Shown here one piece after another: positions 21,007-30,703 of a DNA stretch of 64,000 nt. The position numbers and the translations under genes are program-made. Every line of letters begins with the position of its first letter. Position 1 is the first letter of the stretch. The DNA lies in NCBI GenBank assembly GCA_958450365.1, contig CAUEEP010000887.1, positions 496,001-560,000 on the forward strand, written 5' to 3'. The DNA is from Mesorhabditis belari (taxonomy: Eukaryota; Nematoda; Chromadorea; Rhabditida; Rhabditidae). Below the pieces are notes generated by a model. The model saw only the letters and a program-made list of their open reading frames with translations. It did not search any database and was not told the DNA's origin.

Positions 21007-22060
21007 TTATAAAAAGCGCTCAAAATTGGACCCCTTGGCTTTGATGCAGGCTTTCAGACGCGAGATCACTGAGCCGACGGTGGCACGGAGGTAGTTGGCA
21101 TCAATATCGTTCCAGGCAGCAATCAATTCTCTCTCGAGCTCACCAAGATTTGTGATTTTCTGATGCCTCAAACGTTCCTCTAAGAAGCCTCATACTGAAA
21201 AATCCAAAGGGTTGAGGTCCGGCGAGTTGCTGGGCCAGTCTTCTTTCGTGAAGTGAGAAGGGAATTCGCGCTGAATCAGGTCCATTGTGGTTTTCGATCC
21301 AGGAGCCGGAGCCCAGTCCTGCTGGAAGGTAATGTTAGGGTTTTTTCGACTCCAGGGGATTACAGGATCTGATCTTGGTAGACCTGGGCATTGATTTTGA
21401 CACTCTTGTCGATGCAAACAAGCTGAGTCTTCGAATCCGCAGTCACTCCTCCGCAAACCATCAATCCTTTCGGAAAAAGACCCCGTGTCCAGATTTTCAG
21501 GTTCAAAGTGTTCTTCTGAATCGGTGACATCAGTTGACGATGGTTTTGAGAATTGTGGGCCACTTCGATAATAAAAATTTTCTCATCTGACCACAAGACG
21601 TCCTCAATGCGTGCCGTCTTAAAAAAACAAAGAAGTCGCTTGGCTTTTTGAACTCGATTGAATTTTGCATCATCGGTAAGAAATTCGCCTTGTCGCAGAC
21701 GATAAATATGAAGTCCCAGCTTGTTTTTCACAATGTTCCGAACCGACCAATCCGAGATTTTCAGCTCCTTGGCCACTTTCCCTAAGCTTGGCTCATCGTT
21801 TCGGTCAATTCGCTGTTTGATGAGCTTCTGGATGTTTGGCGTGTTCATCGATCGAGGTCTTCCTTTTTTTCGGCTTCTCCTTGACGTGTTCTTTCTCTTT
21901 CAATTGTTCGGCAAGCCTTTGGACAGTTCTGATGTGGTTTTTAGCTTTCGCGAGATGGCCGCCTTCGACTCTCCGGCTTTCAAAAGCACAGCGATCGCTT
22001 CTCGATGCGGCTAGGGTTAGCTTCTGACAGCTCTTCTTCAGTCAATATCTTTCCAACCAT
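21007..22060 (-). pseudogene. maT-like (DD37D) Tc1/mariner transposase
   Basis: The minus strand from 22060 to 21007 covers a nearly full-length transposase. The N-terminal region is broken by frameshifts (AAISRKLK fragment). A second helix-turn-helix follows (SLGKVAKELKISDWSVRNIV). The catalytic core has VLWSDEKIF for the first Asp, FQQDWAPAP for the second and [11 protein letters not shown] for the third. There are 37 residues between the second and third Asp, the signature of the maT branch. A frameshift near 21360 and a stop after DFSV interrupt the core, and the tail ISRLKACIKAKG is in another frame. The element ends were not defined. Confidence 0.85.
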
Positions 22061-22104
22061 GTTAAGGAAAGTTGGAATAGGTCAGTGCATGCCTTCTGGA
22101 TTTT

Positions 22105-22205
22105 TAGCTTGTCAAATCGTCAAATCGTGAAATTGTCAATCATCAAATCGTCAAATCGTCAAATCGTGAAATTGCCAATCATCAAATCGTCAACCGTCAA
22201 AATCC
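22105..22205. repeat. TCGTCAAA octamer-based repeat
   Basis: Irregular copies of AATCGTCAAATCGTGAAATTG. Confidence 0.85.
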
Positions 22206-23600
22206 CTAGCAAAACATCTTTAAAACTAAATTTAGATATTCTTTAAAGATTAGATAATATAAAGATAAATTCCTAAACCCTTAAACCTTTGCCAAAACAA
22301 AAAGTTGCACTTTTAAAACTCGAGCCATTTAAATTATTTATTTGTTTAGCCATTTTTAGTTCACAATTCTTGAGGTTATTCTAAGAATTTTAAACTTAGA
22401 AAATCCCCAAAAGCCATAGGGTTTTTTTTTGAAGAAAAGAGACTAGAAATAATCCCCATTTCTGCAAAAAGATTGAAAAAGAAAGAGGGTTAAGATCTTT
22501 GTCTTTTTGAATTTTTTCTGTGCAACTTGACCAAGTTCTCTCTAAAGATACCCGTCTTGAAACTTCGTTTTTGCAAATATTATTGACAAAATTAGTATTT
22601 AACTTGAGAAAGTCATTGATAACATCAATTTTTTTTATCTTTTCTTATATCTTTTAGCTTCACTTTTTTTCGGAATCGATACTTTATTCGAAATCGATAC
22701 TTTAAAAGCCGATTCATCAGTGCCCAAAAAACCGATTTTTCATCATTTTTCAATCATTTTTAATCACTTTTTTCTAATCACTGGTTAATGCTAGAAATCT
22801 GTGTTACATCTTAAAAAATCACTCATTTTCTCTACTTTAATTTGATACCTAAACCAATAAAAACAAACGTACTAGTGTCGAGATACGAGCGTTTGTTTGA
22901 GAGTAGATTTAGACGTTCCTATAGAAAAGCTGTTCTATCAGTTTTTACGATGTTTTTATATATTCCCCCGTTTGTAGTTTGTTTCTTTTTTACTTAAAAT
23001 CAAAAGTTTTCGTTTTCGAAAACAAACTGATGAGAAACGAGGGTTGATTTAAGACGAAAGACGAAGACGAAAAACATAATCTTTAAGTCATCAATTTGTG
23101 CGTGCAAAACAAAAGTATTTCCTCAAGAAAAAGGTTTTTTTTTGTTTGCTTATAATTACTAACAATAGATCAACGATTTGTTTTTCGTTTCCCCCTTTAG
23201 GCATTCAACTAGAAAATCTTTTTATTTCTTTTTTTTTCTTGCTTTGACTTAATCCGATTATTTAGGAATTTCAAAAGAAATCCCTTCTCCGATTTGTCAT
23301 TCGAATAAAAGGAATTAAAAGGAATAAAAGGAATTAAAGGAATTAAAGGAATGACATCGTGAAAGAGTTCAAGAAAAGTTCAACGACTACTACGAACGAG
23401 ATTTGGGGGAAAAGTTCAGAAATTTCACTTGCTTATTCGAATTCGGATTTGGATTCGAAATCGAGAACTCTAAGAACTTCGAGAACACGATCGAAAACTT
23501 TAAAACAAACTTAAAAGTTTGTTTTAAAGTTGATGATAAACTCTGCGAGGCTATGAATTGTGGAACGTATGGGCCTTTTGATGCTTTTGATCTCTAATTT
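22206..23600. other. No gene recognised; short repeats
   Basis: Contains a block at 22735-22925 that resembles 5620-5790 (TTTTCAATCATTTTT, ACTAGTGTC(A/G)AG(T/A)TA(T/C)GAGCGTTTGTTT), an old dispersed repeat, and a GGAATTAAA repeat at 23308-23350. Confidence 0.5.
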
Positions 23601-23604
23601 GATC

Positions 23605-23800
23605 TCTAACTTGCTCTGGCTTTGGCTCTGGCTCTGGCCTAGAGGCTCAAGAGCCTGTAGGGCTCTGCCTCTGGATCTGCCTCTGGATCTGGCTTAGAGG
23701 CTCTAGAGCCTGTCGGGCTCGGGCTCTGACTCTGGCTTATAAGCTCTAGAGCCTGTCGGGCTCTGGCTCTGGATCTGGCTAACAGGCTCTAGAACATCTT
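23605..23800. repeat. GGCTCTGG / AGGCTCTAGAGCCTGTCGG repeat
   Basis: Three or four copies of a roughly 60-base composite unit rich in CTCTGG. Confidence 0.85.
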
Positions 23801-24434
23801 TGCCTTGGCCCGAAGCCTGTTCCAAAAAGATCATAACAGCTCTAGTTTCAATCACATTCCAGTCACTCCATCTGAATTTTCTTTCTGATTTCAGTCTTAA
23901 ATAAGTTTTATGATTCTCAAGAAATGTTTATCGCAAAAAGTCCATAAAGTGTCCCCGATTTGGGCTTTCTTTGTCACCCCTTGAGACCCATCTGAATCTC
24001 AAAAAAGGACGAAGAGACCCATCTTTTCACTCATTTTATCCATTCCCTCATTCCCTTTCTCTCAAATCTTTTCATCCATTCCTATCATTCATTCATAGTT
24101 TTGAGATGAGTCCCTTCTTCAGCTCTCTTCCCAACCACCAAGCATGGCCTTCAATAGGAACTCATAAATACGTCAGCTCTTTCCATTTTCAAGATCTTTC
24201 TTGGATAAACAAATTTCGGGCTTATCGAGAAATGACTAGATTGAGCTCAACTTATTGCGATTTTATTGCAATTTGCAATTTGCAAATTTTTCTTGTGCTT
24301 TCGCCTGGATCTTACCCTTTCACAGTCCATTTTTCTTCGTTTGAGTTAAACTTTGTTGTTTGTATCTTATCAGTTTTGAGTTTATAAATGATAGACACAG
24401 CTTAATGAAATGCTTAAAAAGGATTAGTTTAGTA

Positions 24435-24608
24435 CAGTCGAACCTCTCTATAACGAACCTCGATATAACGTAAACCTCTCTATAACGTAAGGCGTGACCG
24501 GTCCCGGCTGACATTAAGCTATATAAAACGGTACTCTATATAACGTAAACCTCTATATAACGTAAGCTATAGCCGTCCCGTGAGTTACGTTATAGAGAGG
24601 TTCGACTG
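24435..24608. mobile_element. pogo/Tigger-type MITE (about 174 bases)
   Basis: CAGTCGAACCTCTCTATAAC at 24435 and the reverse complement ending ...GGTTCGACTG at 24608, flanked by TA. The CAGT(C)GAACCTC terminus is typical of pogo-superfamily elements. Internal ACGTAAACCTCTATATA copies are repeated. Confidence 0.88.
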
Positions 24609-24649
24609 TATTTGGATGAATTAATAAACGAATCTTGAGCGATTCTGAA

Positions 24650-24735
24650 ATTTGATCAAATCTAGGGCTGGATCGGGTTATGAATCTGCTGTCTAGTTCG
24701 TGATTGGATTGAATTCGAACACGTTTTACATCAGA
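24650..24735 (-). repeat. Inverted fragment related to 17560-17680
   Basis: The reverse complement shares GAATC(A/G)AATCCAATCACCAA-like, AGATCATAACCCGATCC and TAGATC words in the same order with the sequence after the right LTR-like repeat. Likely a solo LTR remnant. Confidence 0.5.
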
Positions 24736-24890
24736 CCATAGCGCAAAGTTTATTTTTAAGGCAGAATTGCAATGTTAAGCTTATCCAATTCTGTTTATCG
24801 ATTATTCCTAATCGAATCGTATCCAAAGCTGTGCCGTTCTTTGGATAATGACTACTTGGTCCCAGTTTTAGACTCAAAAAGAACATTGTA

Positions 24891-25599
24891 TTAGGTTGGC
24901 AAGTTATAAACGATCGTTTTTTGGTAATGTGTTTTCTGAAGAAACGGCTTATCCAATCAAAAAACGGTTTGCTTAATTCAAAAGCCCTATCCTTAATCTA
25001 CAAAATGGCTTTTTTGAATTTTTGAAAAAATCAACCTTCCGAAGATTGGATTGTTCTGAAATTTTGGGAAACTATGTAATCGATGAAGCGTTTTATTTTA
25101 AGTATGCAATCACTCAAAAATATAATAGCTCATGAATGCTAGAAATGCTAGAATGCTAGAAACCAGGATTTTGAACTCTTACATTAAAATGTCTGAAAAA
25201 ATTTCTAAAATAAAACATTTTTCAAAAATTCAAAAAAATCATTTTGTAGATTAAGGATAGGGCTTTTGAATTAAGCAAACCGTTTTTTGATTGGATAAGC
25301 CGTTTTTTTCAGAAAACACATTACCCAAAAACGATTGTTTATAACTTGCCAACCTAATACAATGTTCTTTTTGAGTCTAAAACTGGGACCAAGTAGTCAT
25401 TATCCAAAGAACGGCACAGCTTTGGATACGATTCGATTAGGAATAATCGATAAACAGAATTGGATAAGCTTAACATTGCAATTCTGCCTTAAAAGCCGTT
25501 TTTTACCCGGATAAGCCGTTTTTTGGATAAGCCTGGATAAACCGTTTTTTTCAGAAAACACATTACCCAAAAACGATCGTTTATAACTTGCCAACCTAA
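24891..25599. mobile_element. mariner-type foldback with inner repeats
   Basis: TTAGGTTGGCAAGTTATAAA at 24891 and its inverted copy ending at 25599, with TA on both sides. Inside, 25325-25500 is an inverted copy of 24735-24915, which lies partly outside the element. A second end therefore sits at 25355 and the structure is a compound of two nested insertions. No transposase. Confidence 0.8.
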
Positions 25600-25794
25600 T
25601 AGATCATTTAGAAGTACAAGTTTTGTGTAATGAATGCTTCTAGAAGTATTTAACTACATTTATCGTATTTATTTTAATTGAAAAGCCTTTAGATGAAATT
25701 TTTCAACTCTTGAATAAGCAAAATGCTAAACTTTTTAAAGACTTTAAAAAGTTGAGCAACAAGACTGCAACAAGACTATGGTCTATAGACTATA

Positions 25795-26630
25795 TTAGGT
25801 TGTCCGGAAATAAATGAGCGTTTTCAACAGCGTTATTTAAAATTCCATAACTTGATCCAAACAAAAATTAATTAATCGAAATAAGAACCATTACAATTAA
25901 CACATTTTTGCCAACGAGAAACAAGTTTATTTATGCCGGTAGCATAGAAGTCCGGGCTTCTGGAAGCGATGAAGTCGGCGAAGGCGCTTTTGGCACCAAA
26001 CAGTCACCATAACCTTCTTTTGGTGGAAATTTGGCTTTGGAAAGTGTTGTGGAGTCTCTCCAGCGTCCAACCACTAAGCAGAACATCGCCGGTTGTCGTA
26101 GAGGATCCATTTTTCATCGCACGTTACGATCCGGTCGAGAAATGGGTCGTTTTTGTTGCGCTGAAGAAGAGCAGATGACACCTCAAAAAGAAGATTTTTT
26201 TTGATTTTCATTCAATTCGTGCGGCACCCATTTTTCCGCTCGACAATCGTGCTTTCTTCGACTGGGTTTCATCGCTTGTAAGATTGCGTTCCTCTGATTG
26301 ATGATCCTTTCACTGTCGTACTCCAACGATTCGCGCAATTTCAGAAGATTCCTTTGAAGTTGAAAGATCCAAAATTTGCTTTAAATTGAAATCGATCCTC
26401 CATCGTTTTTGCTTCTCGGGATTCATCATCTAAAATAGAAAAGTTAGGTGATTTAAAAAATAGGTAAGCGAGGACAGAAAACAATAAAGCAATATAAAAA
26501 TAATAAACGAATATTGGGGTGGGTTCAATTACAGGAAAATAAAAAGGCCACTTTTGACAAAAATTACTGGCAAAATCCCGTTTGGTGAAGCTAAAAGTAC
26601 CGTAGATTAAGTGCAATTTAGCAAACAAAT
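25795..26630 (-). pseudogene. mariner transposase relic, internally deleted
   Basis: The terminal TTAGGTTGTCCGGAAATAAA begins at 25795 after TA. The minus strand reads the typical mariner order: LEYDSERIINQRNAIL near 26300, HELNENQK near 26215, DRIVTCDEKW near 26120, an MVTVW-like piece near 26005, and the C-terminus ADFIASRSPDFYATGIN followed by LVSRWQKCV near 25960-25880. The stretch between the first and third catalytic Asp is deleted and several frames are used, so it is dead. Confidence 0.85.
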
Positions 26631-26819
26631 CTTTAAAAAGTCATGTTTTCGCAAAAAGACAAATATATAGGTTTTTGTCATTTTTTGTGATGACCAACAA
26701 AATCAAAATATTTGTCGTTTGATTGTATTAGAATATGGTAGTTGATAAAGTCTTAAAATCAAATGGCTTCAAAAGAAAGTTTATACATCATTTAAAAGAG
26801 TATTTGTTCTAGATTTTGA

Positions 26820-27355
26820 ATTCTACCCTATCCTACCTTATCCTACCCCGACCCTATCCTCTCCCCTCCACCACTCGCCCCCCTCCAGCCGCCCGTCTTG
26901 TTCTAGATCTTGAACTCTCGCAATTCCATACAATTACTCAAAATAAAGTTGAAAATTCAATCGCAAATCGTTTTTTTGAAAACCATTTTCGATCCTATCC
27001 TCCCCCCTACGGCCTCCCTCCACCCCTCCGGCCACCTCTCGCTTGTTCTAAATTTGTTCTAGATCTAGAACAAGACGATCTAAAGATCTTGAACTCTCGC
27101 AATCCCCTATAATTACTCAAAAGAAAGTTGAAAATTCAATCGCAAATCGTTTTTTTGAAAACCATTTTCGATCCTATCCTACCCCGACTCTATCCTCCCC
27201 CCACCGGCCTCCCTCCACCACTCCGGCCACCCCTCGCTTGTTCTAAATCTGTTCTAGGTCTTTTAGACCTTGAACTCTCGCTATTCCCTACAATTACTCA
27301 AAATAAAGTTGAAAATTCAATCGCAAATCGTTTTTTTTGAAAACCCTTTCTCACA
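26820..27355. repeat. Three tandem copies of a roughly 180-base C-rich unit
   Basis: Each unit has ATCCTATCCTACCCCGAC, a CCGGCC(A/T)CC(C/T)CTCGCTTGTT segment, TCTTGAACTCTCGC and AGTTGAAAATTCAATCGC. The pyrimidine strand is strongly C-rich, unusual in this A+T-rich window. No gene. Confidence 0.9.
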
Positions 27356-27974
27356 TCACTTTTACCAAAAAACTAGGAAGTCATTATCTTCGATTGTTTC
27401 AAAGGAAGAACAAGATTTTTCCTTCTTCCATTCAAAAGGAAACTTTTAAAACTCTAAGAAATTCTTTGACTTTCTAATCTCCCAATTTTTTTGTCGAAAA
27501 TAGAAATTTTGATCAACAAACCAATCTTTGCTGGCTTTGGAATCTCCAGTTTACACGTTTTTCTTTTGAAAAACTTTTCAAAATTTCGCAAAAAATGACT
27601 CAATTTTTCACGTGTCAGCTGGCGTTTTTCTCTTGCAATGGGAAATTTTACAACAAACTGGGGGATAATCAGCTGTTTTTAGCTGTTGTTAGGTGGTTTT
27701 AGCTGTTTTGAGCTGTTTTTAGCTGTTTTTAGTTGTTTTTAGCTCTTTTTTAGTCTCTATTGGCCCATGAACTCTGAACTTACTTGAAAATCTGCGCTCT
27801 CGGGAATAAAAATGACGAAAAATCATCATTCTTGCGTTTCGGTAAACTTGATTGTCTTTTTTTTTGACTTTTTGATACTGAGTAAAGTTTTATTCTATGA
27901 TTTCCAATATTTCGTTTCTTATGAACAGTGGGGTCAAGGATTGGCAAAAAAACTAAAAATCAAAGCTAGCCAAG

Positions 27975-28910
27975 CAAAGCCAAAGGGTGGGGACGACTGT
28001 TTTGAGAGAAAAAGTGTTCGGATCTCTGTCTTTGTTTATGAAAAACTTTCTATAGGTCAATTTTGGTCAATTTTGGTAAAATAATGAATTTCGTATTTGT
28101 TTCCTTGAAAAATTGCCAATTTATAGTCAAAAATGAGAAAAAACGGCGTCGGTCCTTAGCTAGAGCCTTTCAGTTGGCTTTATTCTAGAATTTCAATCTT
28201 ACAATTGGCTACAAACTTACAATTGGCTACAATCTTACAATTGGCTTGGTTTATCGGCTTGATTTATCTGGCTTTGCGTGGCGTGGCATTGGCTTGGTTT
28301 ACCGGCTTGATTAACTTGGCTTTGCTTGGCGTGGCATTGACTTGGTTTACTCATGAAATTTACCCAATTCCACTTCTATTGCTTTCTCGAAAAGTAGAGA
28401 CTCAGCAACACGCTCGTTTTCACTCCGCATTTCTTTCAGTCATTCGATCAGTGTCTTCTCAAAGTCCTCATTTTTTCTCGACTTTTCCTGATATCCTCAT
28501 GTTTTCCGCTCGACAATCGTGGTTTCTTCGACTGGGTTTCATCGCTTGTAAGATTGCGTTTCTCTAATTGATGGTCTAATTGATGATCCTTTCACTGTTG
28601 TACTCCAACGATTCGCGCAATTTCAGAAGATTCCTTTGAAGTTGAAAGATCCAAAGGGTGGGGACGACTGTTTTGAGAGAAAAAGTGTTCGGATCTCTGT
28701 CTTTGTTTATGAAAAACTTTCTATAGGTCAATTTTGGTCAATTTTGATCAAAAATGGTGAATTTCGTATTTGTTTCCTTGAAAAATTGATAATTTACAGT
28801 CAAAAATGAGAAAAACGGTGTCAAAAATGAGAAAAAACGGCCCTTAGCTAAAGCCTTTCAATTGGCTTTATTCTAGAATTTCAATCTTACAATTGGCTTG
28901 GTTTACCGGC
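27975..28910. repeat. Segmental duplication with an embedded mariner fragment
   Basis: 27978-28245 (AAGGGTGGGGACGACTGTTT ... TTGGCTTTATTCTAGAATTTC) recurs at 28653-28910. Between them, 28500-28645 copies 26235-26375 of the mariner relic (CCGCTCGACAATCGTG ... TTTGAAGTTGAAAGATCCAAA). Confidence 0.85.
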
Positions 28911-29390
28911 TTGGTTTACCGGCTTGATTTACTTGGCTGAGCGTGGCGTGGCATTGGCTTAGTTTACATTGGCTTAGTTTACATTGGCTTAGTTTATCGG
29001 CTTGATTTACTTGGCATAGCGTGGCGTGGCATTGGCTTAGTTTACATTGGCTTAGTTTACATTGGCTTAGTTTACATTGGCTTAGTTTATCGGCTTGATT
29101 TACTTGGCTGAGCGTGGCGTGGCATTGGCTTAGTTTACATTGGCTTAGTTTACATTGGCTTAGTTTATCGGCTTGATTTACTTGGCTGAGCGTGGCGTGG
29201 CATTGGCTTAGTTTACATTGGCTTAGTTTACCGGCTTGATTTACTTGGCTGAGCGTGGCGTGGCATTGGCTTAGTTTACATTGGCTTAGTTTACATTGGC
29301 TTAGTTTACATTGGCTTGGTTTACCGGCTTCGTTTACTTGGCATAGCTTGGCGTGGTATTGGCTTGGTTTACATTGGCTTAGTTCATGAA
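28880..29390. repeat. TTGGCTTAGTTTACA-based minisatellite
   Basis: About five blocks, each made of two to four TTGGCTTAGTTTACA units plus a spacer with CGGCTTGATTTACTTGGC and GAGCGTGGCGTGGCA. A shorter relative lies at 28200-28345. The 15-base unit keeps a minus-strand frame open without coding. Confidence 0.92.
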
Positions 29391-29869
29391 ATTTACCCAA
29401 TTTTCCCTTTAGCTTGACCGAATCTGGCTTTTGAATCGATCAAATGAGAATTTTGTTCCGTTTTTTTTTTGCTTTTGACGTGTCATTCTGCTCAGTTTAA
29501 CACTTCTTTTTTTCTCGATTCTTTTAGAGATTCTTTTGCTTGCGAATGCCTTTATCGTTTATGCACGAGCTGTTTTTATAAAAAGTTTCCCATCTTTTCG
29601 TCATTTATTTCAAAATGTATCTCTTTTCTAGGTTGTTTAGTAAAGCCGAAAATAAAACTCACTCAATTAGTCTGAACTTCACACTCTGGAAAGCAATTTC
29701 CCGCCCTTTTTCCCTTTAATAGCTTTGAACAAGTCTAATTTTTGCTAAAAAGCATTTGACTAACTATTTTCTAAGCCTTACTATTACTATTTCTAAGATA
29801 GTTTTTATTTTTTTGGTTCTTTTTTGGTTCTTTTTTTGGTTTTGGTAGTTTCCGAGGATTTTGAACAGG

Positions 29870-30570
29870 TCATCACACTTTAAAAGCCTATAACTTTGTC
29901 CAGAGCCAATATTTTTCTTAACTTTTTATATCATTGTATAGAGGAGATTTGAGGCTTTCAAATGATACAAAATAAAGCTTGATTGGATTTTTCATTCCCA
30001 TGCAAATACTCATTGAAATGGTTATGAAACAAGGCAAGCCGACACCCGTGCTTCAAAGGACTCATTTGTTCAGAATTAGCTCTGATTTTCTTGAACTGGA
30101 TTATCCAAACAATCTCTATTTGGCATCATTTGAAAGCCTGAAATATCCTCTTTACAATGATATAAAAAGTTAAGAAAAATATTGGCTCTGGACAAAGTTA
30201 TAGGCCTTTAAATTGTTTCCAGGTATTTTGAACGAATCGTCACACTTTGAAAGCCTATAACTTTGTCCAGAGATAATATTTTCGCCAACTTTTTATATCA
30301 TTGTACAGAGGACATTCTACGCTTTCAAATGATACCAAATAGAGCCTAACTGGCTTTTTCATCCCCACCTCACAAGGCAAGTCGACACCCGAGTCGGCTA
30401 GGTCTTATTTGCTCAGAATTAGCTCTGATTTTCTTGAACTTGATTATTCAAACAATCTCTATTTGGTATCATTTGAAAGCCTAAAATGTCCTCTTTACAA
30501 TGATATAAAAAGTTAAGAAAAATATTGGCTCTGGATAAAGTTATAGGGCTTTCAAAGTGTGACGTTCAAA
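29870..30570. repeat. Two adjacent foldback repeats
   Basis: 29870-30215 and 30225-30570 each carry AAAGCCTATAACTTTGTCCA at one end and its inverted copy at the other, with TTTTTATATCATTGTA in the arms. The two units are about 85-90 percent alike by eye. Confidence 0.8.
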
Positions 30571-30692
30571 GTAGCTCGTTCAAAGTAGCTGGACTCTTTT
30601 AAAAGATTCTTTCTTTCAAAAGATTCTTTTAAGATTCTTTCAAAATACCCGGAAACTAAGCAAGCTTTTTTTTTTTCAATATTTACTCAATT

Positions 30693-30701
30693 TCTTTCCA
30701 G
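30693..30701 (+). other. Putative spliced-leader acceptor before neuropeptide-like gene
   Basis: TTCTTTCCAG ends at 30701, two bases before the ATG at 30704. Confidence 0.45.
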
Positions 30702-30703
30702 AA

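Noticed and set aside
23403..23597. Small plus-strand ORF with FGFGFEIEN and a Cys-containing tail
   Set aside because: Low-complexity, no splice partners, starts in A+T-rich repeat-bordered sequence.
28903..29400. Minus-strand ORF rich in KLSQCKLSQC
   Set aside because: The 15-base TTGGCTTAGTTTACA satellite keeps the frame open; no start context or splice partners.
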